A stretch of 64,000 bases of DNA. Origin: Scalesia atractyloides (lineage: Eukaryota; Streptophyta; Magnoliopsida; Asterales; Asteraceae). The notes beneath the pieces are model-generated. The model was not told the origin of the DNA, searched no databases, and worked only from the letters and a program-made list of their open reading frames with translations. This document shows, one piece after another, positions 32,239-43,110 of the stretch (position 1 is the first letter of the stretch; each line of letters starts with the position of its first letter). The DNA lies in contig CAMTDV010000013.1 of assembly GCA_947069175.1 (NCBI GenBank), positions 54,628,610 to 54,692,609 on the forward strand, given 5' to 3'. Position numbers and translations under genes: made by a program.

Positions 32239-34200
32239 TCAAGAACGTGAAGAAGCAAGAGAAAGAGTTGCAGAGCGAGAACGGTTGGCAAAACAACAAT
32301 CTGATGCGTTAGGGAAAGGTAAGGGTAAGATTGTGGAGGATTCCGTGACTGAAGAAGCTGTGCCAGAAGCTGAATCTGGGCTAGTACAGTGTTGGGATAT
32401 CGTAGTGTATAAGGAACCGAAGAATTTTATTCTGATAGGAAAGCCTGTTGATGTTGATATAGCTTTTCTGGATATTTCCCAATGACATTGAGAGTGATTG
32501 ATGAAAAAGACAGGAAAATATAGTAAAGAATCGGTTGAAGAAAAAGAAAAGGAGGAAGAGATAGAAGATACCGAAGAAGTTGACGTTGATGATAAAGATT
32601 CTAGTGATTCGGATGATGGTAATGATGATGATAATGTGGGTGGATCAGGTGTTCGTGTAATAGATTCAAATATTAATGAATTAGTTGATCTTTCCGAGTA
32701 TTTTGATGATTCTGAGAACCAAATTGCTGAAGAGGAAGGGATAAACAAAGTTGCTGAATCGATAGATGCTTAGCAGGCAGGAATTTTCACAGAGAATGTT
32801 ACATCTTCTGTTCCTGTCATGCAAAAGCCATTTGTTCTATATCTTGAGCATGATGTTGAAGAGGGAGAGTTTGTGCATAGTTACTCGAAAGAAGAGATAA
32901 CCGAAATGCTCGGAATTAGTGGAGAAAAGTTCGATTTTGACTTTGAAGACGAACTGAATGAGATAGATGTTTTCGAACCAAATGCTTATGTTTTTGAAGA
33001 AATAGAAGACGCAAACGTATATGATAAAGTTGTCGTTGAAAGTGACGCTGATGAAGATGCTAATGATGTCGTTCAGGGTACAGAGGATTTACCAACGTTT
33101 ATCGATTTATTACAGCAGATAGCTCTGAGATGTTACAAAAGAAAGTATCAGAAGTTGTTAAAGAAGGAACGATTCCTGAAAATATGTCTACATCTGAGAT
33201 TATCGAACAAAAGAAGAAATGGTTTAGGGAGAGTCTAGCTGAGCAAAAGTTTAAAGACCCCTGGCATTTTTTACTAGAGATGCTGATATTTCTTTGGGAG
33301 ATATTTTGAGTTGGGGTTGGATTGAAGAGCTGAATGTTTATGCTATTAAGAGAGAATTTGGGATTTAATACTTCCGATATCTAAGTGACATCAAAACTCT
33401 GCCATATTGGGACATTAAGGAACTTGTGCAAACAAAGATGATAAACCTAAAGTTGAAGTCCCATGATCAAAAGTTGTGGAGATTGACCAATTTGAAGCGA
33501 AGCATGGTTTTGTTCACTGGAAACCGCATTATCCGCGTCGTATTATTAAAGAAGATCCAGTGACAAAAGGGAAAGATATTACATTGATTGTGAAGAAACC
33601 ATGGTGTTGAAAAACATGCCGATGATCAAAATGGAGCAAGATTTCTATACGATCTTCAAGTGGTGGCATTACGATTCTAATACAGGTGAGGCTGTTATTT
33701 ATGTACACCCATATGAAGATTCATGGAAGATAACTGAGGAATTAACCGAAGCCGTCATAGCACACAAAAGAATATTTGGGTTGTGGGGAGGCATTCGAGT
33801 ACTAGACCCCATGTGGCTAGTAAATTGTTCGAAGAAAGAGATTGAATGTTTATTTTATAGCAAGATCAGTTTTGTAGAAAAGGATTAGGAGCAAGCAGTT
33901 CAATTTCAAAAGGTCGTAAATGTGTGCTTTGCAAATGATATTCATTCAGGATCGAATTGGAAGACACCTGGAGAAAGATTGAGAAGAAGGAGTCGAAGAA
34001 AACTGAAGAAAATGAAGCCCGGAACGTTGAACGTTCAAGAATAGCATCGTTAAGGAGTTTTCAGTTTTTGAACCAACGTCCTCTGACCGATCAAATGCCT
34101 ATTGCTACTGAGGAACGTCGAAGGCCGGTGAAAAGGTTCTTTGGGCGGTTAAGTCAAATGAAGTTGAAGATTTTGAAGATTATCCAGACCGCGGCAACAT
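32239..34200 (+). pseudogene. Copia-B 3' (env-position) ORF, C-terminal two thirds, frameshifted
   Basis: The region lies on the Copia strand between the integrase break and the PPT. It opens with a charged helical run (REEARERVAERERLAKQQS) and then has very acidic Asp/Ser/Glu stretches (32498-33238). A conserved-looking domain follows (WIEELNVYAIKREFG near 33320; RVLDPMWLVNCSKKEIECLF at 33800-33860), then a basic tail (33957-34190). I remember similar hypothetical proteins from Asteraceae genomes. No signal peptide or membrane helix. The N-terminal domain seen in Copia-A and Copia-C is missing, removed by the same deletion that took RT. Four or more frame breaks. Function unknown. Confidence 0.72.
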
Positions 34201-34213
34201 CCAAGGGGGAGTT
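34200..34213 (+). promoter_or_regulatory. Copia-B polypurine tract
   Basis: CCAAGGGGGAGTT directly precedes the 3' LTR. The same tract on the - strand marks the Copia-B relative at 48708-48720. Confidence 0.88.
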
Positions 34214-34815
34214 TGTTGGTGCATAATGTCTATTGCCTACGTCTAGGATATATCTGTAATGTTTATAAAGTTTACAAGTTAATGTTTAAATGAGAAAATG
34301 TAAAATTTATATGTTTTACACTGTGATTCGCATGAAACAGATGTGTGTTTCGTACGAAATCAGTCACTCATACGAAAAACCATTTTGTACGAATCATAGT
34401 TGTTTGTTTGTTAGTGCACGCACTTCAGTACGAGTCATGTCAACCTATAAATAGAGAAGTGTTGTGTTAGAGCTGGTAACGGATTTGTCATTTCATACGG
34501 CGAAGCTCTGTCAGTTTGTTGACTTGCGTCTGTAACGTGAACGTCTTTCATAGATCAGAAGCAGTTAAACAATAATTTCTATCTTGTTTGTCATATCTAC
34601 CTCTCTAGCAATGAATTCCGCCTCTGCTAGTTGAGTGTGATCAGGTCGATTGCTCATTTCGGGAGCTCCGTGAACGTCTTTCATAGATCAGAAGCAGTTA
34701 AACAGTAATTTCTATCTTGTTTGTCATATCTACCTCTCTAGCAATGAATTCCGCCTCTGCTAGTTGAGTGTGATCTGGTCGATTACTCATTTCGGGAGCT
34801 CGATCCTCGTTCACA
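34214..34815 (+). repeat. Copia-B 3' LTR (602 bp)
   Basis: Begins TGTTGGTGCATAATG, ends CCTCGTTCACA, followed by AAGCG. A good TATA box, TATAAATAG, is at 34446-34454, about 50 bp after the TTCGTACGAA-type palindromes, and the 133-bp tandem pair follows. Confidence 0.95.
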
Positions 34816-34820
34816 AAGCG

Positions 34821-35535
34821 GCATATTGAAAGTGGTGAATTTTGAGAGAAGCGAGCAAAGTGATTCAGTGAAAGTGTGGGATTTTTAGGGTTTCACACAT
34901 TTCGGGAGAAGCAGGAGGGTAAAAGTGATGAAATAGTTAGCGTGAATTATAATTTTTAAGGTTTGAAGGGAGGTATGAGGATGGTACGTGTCTGGTATCG
35001 AAGGTATCAATATCAAAAAGCGGGGAAAATTGATATTGGTAATGAATATACCGGTACGGTACTGATATTTAACCATAAATACTAGGATCAGTATTGAAAA
35101 ACAGGGAAAATGGGTATTGGTATCGAATATACACAGTATCAATTGTCCATCCCTAGTTGAATATGATGAAATAGTTAGGGAGAATTATAACTTTTAGGCT
35201 TGCATTAACTTTAGGGTATAAACAACAAGGAGCGGCTCGATAATTACTCGTGATCGGATTGCTAAAAAACTCGAATAAACCGGACCTCAAGCTCGAGCCT
35301 AAAATATCACTCGTTTAGTTAACGAGCCCGATATCGACTTTTACATAAAAAATCTCACATACACTCGCGAGCATAAATGAGCCTAAAAAAGTCATATCAT
35401 TTTTATATATATAATATACCTACTACTATACATTGGCGAGCCTAGCTCTAGCTGATCTTTGACTCGTCTAAGTTATAGAAGCGAACTCGAGCCAAGATTT
35501 CAGTTTGTTTATAATTGTTATCTAATTACCTTCAG
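34821..35535. other. Non-coding stretch with a possible MITE
   Basis: 34975-35155 is rich in GGTATCG and GGTACGG words and has imperfect inverted ends (GAGGATGGTAC and, complemented, TAGGGATGGAC), as in short MITE-like plant repeats. 35220-35520 carries CTCGAGCC and AACGAGCC words common in another dispersed plant repeat. No gene seen. Confidence 0.4.
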
Positions 35536-36016
35536 TCGAGCCAATAATGATCCATTAAGAGCTATGATATTCATTAATGACCAATGCGGTCCATTAATAC
35601 ATATATCATTTAGAATGTTCCACTAAAAACTATGATTACCATTAAGGTCCAACATTGTCTATCTAGACAGATATGTTCTATTATTGTCCATTGTGTCATA
35701 TAATGACTCATTTCAACTTGATTTTAACCTTTTATAACCTAATTTGATATAAGAAAGCCCATAATGATCCATTAAGAGCTATCATAGTTATTAAGGGCAA
35801 TAATTTGATATGAGAAAGCTCGTAATGATCCATTAACATAGTTATTAAGGCCTAATGACGCCCATTAAGACATATATGATTGACTATTGTCCATTTATCC
35901 CATTAAGACATATACGAATGACTAATATCCATTATGATATAATATGTACTCTTCAAAATTTAATTTAACCTTTTAGGACTTAATGTGACATTAGAAAGCT
36001 CATAATGATCCATTAC
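35536..36016. repeat. Diverged repeat with ATAATGATCCATTAAGAGCTAT core
   Basis: The word AATGATCCATTA recurs near 35544, 35764, 35824 and 36005, with longer flanks (GAAAGCYCATAATGATCC) at three of them. Short CCATTAAGACATATA words lie between. It reads as an old, irregular tandem repeat ending where the Copia fragment begins. Confidence 0.6.
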
Positions 36017-36520
36017 TATGCCATAGCATTGCATCATGTTCAGTTGTAGACGAGAAGAGGCAAGTGAGCTTGTCAGAGGGAGCCTTGTTCATTTCAATGA
36101 CATTATGCCTTTCCTTTTCGTGCAGCTTTAAGAAGAATTCAATCATCCAGAATAATAAGACCGGGTTTCAGCACATAACACCCTTTCTTGGTGAAAAGAA
36201 CGTCCAAATGATTATCGCAGAGTTGAGACACACTCAAAAGACTGTGCTTCAATTCTGGTACGTAATTAACATTCTTGAAGCTGAGGGCTCCGTTGCAAAT
36301 TGTTCCGCTCATAGTAATATTTCATGTCTCACCACCTGTGAAGGAAACAAACCCGCCATCGAAAAACTGAACGTCATTCAACTACGAGATGTCTCCGGTC
36401 ATGTGCCTGGAACAACCACTGTCAATATACCATACTCTGACAAGAGTTCACTAGAGCTGTTCCTGCACATTTCAATAGTTTTAGTTAGAGGCTGCAACCC
36501 AGGCCATTGAATATCTGGGC
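36017..36520 (-). pseudogene. Protease and GAG-pre-integrase of the Copia-A relative
   Basis: Read on the - strand from about 36445: IDSGCSRHMTGDIS with the protease active site, then NYVPELKHSLLSVSQLCDN, then stops and the start of the pre-integrase. It parallels 937-1330 of Copia-A almost motif for motif, with different disabling stops. It ends at about 36017 where unrelated repeat begins. Confidence 0.85.
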
Positions 36521-36783
36521 ATGCCATTAGCATCAATGTAAGTAACCTCACGAAAAATTAAATTAGTTGAGGATGAGGTTGATGATGCTTTTGATTGGTT
36601 TGTAATGGGGACAGAAGACTGAGTCTTGGTCAAAGTCTTAGGCCTCAGGTTACTGAATCAGACTTCTACACAAGCCTTGGAGTGCTAGAAGGATTCTGGG
36701 AACCTAAAGGTCTGAAGAATTTGAGAGATTGTTTCTTGTCCAAGTTCCAGTCTTGATCAGAAGACTTAGCCATAAATCGAGCC

Positions 36784-38381
36784 TTAGGTAGGTGAAATTT
36801 CTTCTGCAATATGCCCGGGAAATCCACAATTGAAACAGGTCTGCCTCTTCTGGAAGAAAACAGTCCGTTCAGCTTGGGAAATTCTGGGCAATTTGTTTGT
36901 CAGTTTCTTGCTTGTGGGTACTAACGGCTGATGCATGGTGTTGTTCTTGACTGTGTCTGATATCTGTTCAGTTGGTTGCTTAACAGATTCAATTTGCGGC
37001 TTCTGAGTCAATTTCTTAGAGTGATGAGGGGACTCAGTAGTTGCCTTTTCATTGGTCAGAGACGCATGTTTGGTTTTCTTCTTTTTGGATCGGTGTGTTC
37101 TCCGTTTTTTAATCTTACTTTTCAAATCACATTTCATGACAGATTCTGTAGAGGACACGGGTGCCTCTGCAGGGACATCCTTTTCTGAATTTTCAGAAGA
37201 TGAGCTTGACACGTTACATGTAGGTGGAATGTCAAAATTTTGAAAAATTTGAGAATCCGATTCAAAATCAGGTTTAAGATTTTCATTTGAATCATCGGAA
37301 AAAGAATGCTCATCATCTGTCGTTTCAAAATCAGTCCCTTGTGCTTGGTTGGAATAAGTTGAGTCGCCCGAATCTTCTAGAATTATGCCAACATCAATGT
37401 TCACAAGGTCGGTTGGTCGGTCGACTTTTTCACTGTCAACCCTGGGATTCGCATCAACAGACGAAACCTTTGGAGAAGAACTTCCGGTCTCTTCAGTTGG
37501 AACTGATGAAACCGAATCATCTGTCGATGTTGGACCTGCAGCTAAATTCATGTTTTCATCACAAGAGTTATTACAGTTATAGTATCATTCAAAACATCAG
37601 CATTCGATGAAAAACAAGAATTAAAGCTGTCTTTGTTCTCAACACAACCAAAACTGTCTGAGAATTTAAATTGTTCAGCAAGAAATTTATTTAAAATGTC
37701 AAAAGTGGGCTTATAAAATTCATAATCCGCAGCCGAATTGTCTGAACTGGCATTCAGACATTCCTCTTGATCACCCTCTATGATATCCTCAACTAAAATT
37801 TCTTCTGCACATGAGGTAGACACATTAGTATCATTCAGGAATTTAGTTTGAGTTTTAGAAGACTTTTCTCCTTTAGATTCTGTGGAGGATGTTAATTCCT
37901 CTTCCTTAGGAGTTACTTTCTCCAAATCATATGTACTACAAGAAGGATGATCACTAGATTCATGTGAAAGTGGTGTTGAAGTAACAGAAGCATCATCCCT
38001 CTTAAGTTCAGTTGGTTTAGAGAACTTTGGATAATAGGGTTTCCATGGTTTAGAAAGATAATCTGAAGGTTTACCATAAATCATTTTTTCTGCATTTTCT
38101 AGATCAGCCTCAGATTCAGGCATTCTTGTATAGTTATGATTATATGGTGGAGGTGCCCTATTATACCCAAGACCTTTAGTAAAGTTTTTCTGGTAATTTA
38201 GCTGAAGATGACATAAGTCCTTGACCAGTTTGCTGGAAGTTTCAAACTTTTTAATGTTTATTTCATTTTCATGAAACTTCCCAGTCAAGGAGTTCAGCTT
38301 GGCTAAGGTTGCTTGAAGTTCAACATCCTTTTCAGCTAGTTTTAGCTTATAGTCGTAGACCCAACACTGTTGTTGGTTCAA
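36784..38381 (-). pseudogene. Gag C-terminal part of the Copia-A relative
   Basis: Two overlapping frames carry it. 37548-38381 starts in a coiled-coil-like segment (ELQATLAKLNSLTGKFHENE) and goes into an acidic Ser-rich region. 36784-37551 holds more acidic repeats, a Lys/Arg-rich patch (KKRRTHRSKKKKTKHA) and the knuckle CFNCGFPGHIAEEI, in which the last Cys has been lost. A frameshift near 37550 separates the two. The homologous part of Copia-A is 3-519. It would be the RNA-binding part of Gag. Confidence 0.85.
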
Positions 38382-38465
38382 GTCTAGCTTTAGCTGAGCT
38401 ATATCTTGTTTCTGTTCTTCGACCTTTTCTATAAGAAGCTTGTTCTTATGTTTAAGGGCGATGTT

Positions 38466-39310
38466 CTATGACGCAGCTTGTTGGTATTCAGCTACAAGAG
38501 TTGAATTATGGGCGCGCATTTGTGATAATTTAAAATGACAACTATCAGACCAGAGAATTCGATTTACCATTTCTGAAAGATCGGGCGTTTCAGTTGTCTG
38601 CGCCATCATGTAGTGGTTGTTGTTCTTGGAGAGATTTAAAGTTTCCATCTGAGCTGCAGCATCTGCCCAGTTGAATCCTTCGGGCTGTTGGGCCACCAAT
38701 GTTGTTGGCTTCCCGCCCGAGCTGCTCGAGGGACTCGTAGTGGACATTGAGGGAGAGACGGGGACCAGCTGTCTGTCGCTGCTCTGTATGTCTGCCACCC
38801 TGGATGACACATACCCGGATGGCAGCTACTTGCATTCCCTAGCAAAGAGTCATGGTTCGTGACATCTGTAGCATCTGAGTTTATACTTTGTGAGACCAGT
38901 CTTCATATTTGAAAATGGTTGTCGTCCATACTTCTTCTGAAACTTGTTAATCCGAAAGGCAACCATTGCTAGATTCAAGGACACATCGATCTCGTCCAGG
39001 TCTCCATTATTTGATCAACTTCGGTTGGAAGAATGGATGGAGGAGTCAGATCACCTACCAGAAAGGCGTTCAAGCTCTTGATCATCGAAGCTGCAATAGC
39101 CAATGTCTCTTTGTTTTCTTTAGTGAGAAACGCAGGGTTGGACACAGGTTGAGCAGGTGCAGGCGCTGGTGCAGCAGATTGGGGAATGTTGCCTTGCTGA
39201 ACTGCTTGAGGAAATGCAGGACTGAACACCATGTTGGGATACTGAGCATGGTACTGTGTCTGAACTTGAGCAGCCGAAATCATAGTGGGATTCTGAATTG
39301 ATAAATCCAA
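38466..39310 (-). pseudogene. Gag N-terminal part of the Copia-A relative
   Basis: ATG at 39310 (MDLSIQNPTMISAAQVQ) opens a Gln/Pro/Ala-rich N terminus of 111 codons ending at 38975. The next part, 38466-38960, includes a first knuckle (CYRCHEP, stop, LFAREC) with a TGA inside and then a Ser-rich region (MSTTSPSSSSGGKP). The usual capsid core between them appears deleted, since only about 100 codons separate the N terminus and the knuckle. Confidence 0.7.
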
Positions 39311-39940
39311 ATTGATATATCCGAATTGATAAATCTAAATTGATAAATCTGAATTAACTCTGAGATGATGAATCCAAAACTGAAAAGTCCGAGTTGATGA
39401 ATCCGAAAACCTGTAAATCCAAAGTGAGAATCCGGAATAAAAATCCGAGTTGAGAGAATCCGGAATAAAGAATTCTAAATGCGAATCCGGAATAGAGAAT
39501 CCGGAAAGATGAGAATCCGGAATCCAATCCTTTATCTGATTGCAACAGTAATCCGAATTTTCAGCAACAGAAATCCGACTTCCAAGGAACTGATAACCAC
39601 CAACAGTATCTCGGATCCGAAAAAGCAGTGATCCAGATTGAGCAACAGTCCGGGATCAATCCGAGATGGATGATCTCCTTCATGTTCTTCGGCATCCGTA
39701 ACACTAGCAGATCAGAACTATGTGAATCTTCTTCGACTTCTTCGGAATCCGTAAGAGTAGCAGATCCGAAACCCTCAAATCGTCTTCGAATTCTTCAGAA
39801 CAGTAGCAATTTCGAAGAAAAACCTGTGATTCTACGATTCTGAACAGTAATCCGGAATAGCAGCAATTCTGAACAGGAGCAACACCACTTCGAAACAACT
39901 TCTTCAATCAGTGATACCCAGAGCCTGTATTTGAACAGCA

Positions 39941-39953
39941 GGCTCTGATACCA
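39941..39953 (-). promoter_or_regulatory. Primer binding site of the Copia-A relative
   Basis: TGGTATCAGAGCC on the - strand, 2 nt after the LTR end; initiator tRNA-Met type. Confidence 0.9.
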
Positions 39954-39955
39954 AT

Positions 39956-40276
39956 TGTAAGTGCCGATAACGGATCTAACAGGTATCACTAACCTAATCA
40001 GTAGCGGAAATAATGATTAGGAAGAAGAACAAACTTTGAATTAAGAACAACTTGCATACACTAGCAAAGTGTCTGATACAAGTTTTGCAAATACAACTCT
40101 CTAACCTTTTCACCTTGACCTAAGACTTATATTTATAATGCTCACTAAGCCCACCATTTACAACCCTAGGCCCACAAGGCACTAGGAAGCCCACAAACCC
40201 ATCTAAAGCCTAAAATAGCTCTAATGTGTAAACCTTTGGTAATATAGGCCCAACAAAACTAAAACTTGAAAATACA
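39956..40276 (-). repeat. 5' LTR of the Copia-A relative (about 321 bp)
   Basis: Plus view begins TGTAAGTGCCGATAACGG beside the PBS and ends near GAAAATACA. Read on the - strand its end (GTTAGATCCGTTATCGGCAC) matches the Copia-A LTR end at 22151-22180. The outer boundary (40276) is inferred from the CA terminus only. Confidence 0.75.
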
Positions 40277-42554
40277 TATCTGGCGGGTGGCGAGAAGTTC
40301 CCCTTTTTCCTCGCGGGTAGCGAGAAACCTTGATCCACAGAAAGTTGTTTCTAGCTCTTGGATTGGCCAATTTTCCTACCCCCTACTTTACCCAATCACC
40401 TTATAACTTCATTTAAACACAAACCCTAACCCACCATTATAAAACCAAGCCTCCTACACCTTCATTTCACTTTTCCAACACTCTAAACTCACTCATAACA
40501 CTCTTAAATCTATTGGAATACCAAGTTTAGACAAAATTCATCTACATCCAAAAGCGAGCTCCCACCTTACTTTCTTCCATATTTCTTCATCTTTTCTCCT
40601 TCTTGAAACTTGGAACACCTCAAGGAGTGTTTCCACAAGTTTATCATGGTAAACTATGGTGGAACATTACCATTTTGAGGTCCAACTTTCTATTTTGAAG
40701 CTATCTTTTATAAATCATTCATAAACTTATACTTTTCATAAGATTCTTGCAACTATCTTGCTTCAAACCAAACCTATGGTTATGGGGCTTGAATAGGGTC
40801 GATTCCCATGAGTTTAGAGGTCCAAGAACCTCCTAAACTTCCTATTTTGATAAGGTTTTAGATAACCTACAAGTGTTGAGGCCATCCAAGCTCACCATCT
40901 CTAATATGGTGAGACTTGTGTTTGGTGAAAGTGTGAACCATGGAAGCCTTGGATTTCCAATCTTTTTCCACTACCTCGCTTGTTGATTTTTTTGTTCATA
41001 CCGCTAAGGGACTTTTTGGCAACTTCTAGATGATTTAGTGTTGAATCAGTAAGAGGTCTAAACCATTAAAAGCCAGTATAATGCTTAACCGTTCAGAGAC
41101 AAATGTCTGACCAATTCAGAATAGAGGTCTTATCCATTCAGACTCTTTATAATGCTTTACCATTCAGAGGCCAATGTCTGAACCATTCATACATTTGCTC
41201 GTGAAACAAACAGTCTGAACCATTAAGTGCTGAACCAGTATGAGGTCTAAACCATTAAGAGCCACATTAAGAGGTAAACAAACAGCTCCTAAGTCACTAA
41301 AACAACTTCCTAGTCACAAAGTGAACAAGGCTACAACACGTCCTCAAACACTTTCCATGCTTTGGATGTACACATCTAGCTAGCTCACTTGGTAGTTGGA
41401 GTGATTTAATTAAATACTACATAGCTTCAAAGAATCAAAGTAAGATAACCTCGCCTCGCCTCCAACATTTGCCATGTTGGGTATGACAGTTGTTCTTACT
41501 TGGCAACTTAGAAACTTAGTTAGTTATATTTATTTTTCACCTTATTCATGACCAACCGAGTCAACAACTACGTTGATGACTTTGTGCTTTGGTGAATCAT
41601 ATAATGAGGTTTAATGGATGTTCATCATCCTACCTCCTTTCATGACCACTTTCAGGGCTCCTTACTTTACCTTATATTTGTATACATTAACTTGTAAACT
41701 CCGAATTTAACCCATTAACAAAAACAACAATTTACACACCTCCATTTCCCATCTTCGGGTAACTTTGGTATTCTTAACTCAAGACTCTTCAACTCACGTT
41801 CGTGGAATGTACTAAGCGAATCGTGAGTATACTTTATCCCATTTTCCATTTTACATACTTTGGGTGCAACATGTACACATTATTACAAATCACATATCAC
41901 GATTAAACTTGTTTACATACACACTCTATCCGTTAAAAACATGATAGTTATTATACTCTTGTTATTACATGGGATATTCAAACTTATGTTCAATAAGCTC
42001 ATTAACTTTGCTAGCCTCACTTAACAATTATAGCACTATAGGATTAACGCACCGTCGATATTCTTGTGGTATTGTTAAGTAAACTATTTACGTCCTTGTT
42101 GTTTCGCGACAAGGGTGCACACCATTGCCATATACTTGGGTTTGACATATGGTTAACACATGCTAGTATGATAATAAACAATGTATTCAATTTACCATGT
42201 TGGATATGAGAAAACTTTTAGACACGATTATGCTATGTATTCAAACTTGTATACTCGCCAACTTTTGTTGATTTTATTTTAATACAAGTTGCAGGAAACT
42301 AGTTGATGACGACTGAAGAAACGTACTTAGGGTGGATTAGAAACACACCTAGACTTTAATTATGTATTTTGCTTCATGTTGTTACGTTTATTTGCCAAAA
42401 TGTTGTACTTCCCATTTCAAACGATGTACTTGCCTTTTTAGTATGAAATGAAATTGAGTTATCTAAATATTATCACAATTAGTCGTTATGAAGTCTCTTG
42501 CGTATCTCGTTTTCATCTCACTCCGATGTTTCCGCCATCGGTTGGGGTGTGACA
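40277..42554 (+). repeat. Gypsy-C LTR, + copy (left end unresolved)
   Basis: Ends ...CGGTTGGGGTGTGACA directly before a PBS. The end is the complement of the LTR start at 53249, and inner segments (such as ACCATTTTGAGGTCCAA) are shared with 53249-55317, so the two copies are of one family in opposite directions. Near the left edge is a CTCGCGGGTAGCGAG palindromic box (40310-40324), and CCATTATAAAACC near 40434-40446 may be the TATA region. Any true left end may have been lost to the neighbouring Copia. Confidence 0.75.
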
Positions 42555-43110
42555 GATTGGTGTCAGAGCTATAACCATAGGGAATTAGGAAAAATTTTCC
42601 ATGATTTGACCTAGTCTATAGTTAGGAATCCTGAACTTTGACCATTCGTGATTATTCATGTTAATTATACAAAATGTTTCCTATATGCTTCTTCTTTATC
42701 ATTCGTTTGCCTCAAAAATATACATATGACTTTTCCTAAAGACACTTATTCCGCAACCACGAAGGCACGAAAACACTCTTATTATACAAAGGAGATGATT
42801 TCACCAAAATATGCGAGAACCCTCACTTTGGTGAAGGATTCTCAGTCTACGTTCTCGATTTTCACAAAATTATACACCATGTTAGGAGTGGCATCCTCAC
42901 CTTGATGAAACTTTCACTATACTCATTCTAGTGGACCCCCACCAACAAGCTGGATTTAGTTCTTATCTCATTTGGTAAGTACCAACCACATTTAAGGAAT
43001 GATATTATCAAGTTAAGAACGAAACCCGCATCTCGATAAATAGTTCTACTCCTCGATTTTCAATCCCGCCAAAGTCTCGAACTTTTGATTGACTAAGGAC
43101 ATGTAGTAAG
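42555..43110 (+). other. Gypsy-C PBS and non-coding leader, + copy
   Basis: TGGTGTCAGAGC (42558-42569) is the initiator tRNA-Met site with one mismatch, 3 nt after the LTR. The following 540 bp matches the complement of the leader at 52700-53230. It holds hairpins at 42800-42835 and 43004-43040 (see findings). No gag follows; sequence similarity is lost at about 43110. Confidence 0.75.
42800..42835 (+). other. Leader hairpin, perfect 9-bp stem (Gypsy-C + copy)
   Basis: TTCACCAAA (42800-42808) pairs with TTTGGTGAA (42827-42835) over an 18-nt loop. The matching hairpin of the other copy is 52986-53020. Confidence 0.7.

Larger units (their letters stand above)
26792..34815 (+). mobile_element. 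Copia-B, LTR-to-LTR element lacking RT and RNase H
   Basis: Both LTRs are present (26792-27389 and 34214-34815) with target duplication AAGCG at 26787-26791 and 34816-34820, a PBS after the 5' LTR and a PPT before the 3' LTR. The inside holds gag, protease, GAG-pre-integrase and the start of integrase, then jumps to a long 3' ORF. RT, RNase H and most of integrase are gone, so it is non-autonomous. Gag also has stops and a frameshift. Confidence 0.95.
36017..40276 (-). mobile_element. Copia-A relative, 5' half only
   Basis: On the - strand from the right: 5' LTR, PBS, gag, protease, GAG-pre-integrase, then an abrupt end at about 36017. The gag acidic/basic region with its knuckle and the protease region match Copia-A at the protein level. 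Pol downstream of the pre-integrase and the 3' LTR are missing. Confidence 0.88.
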
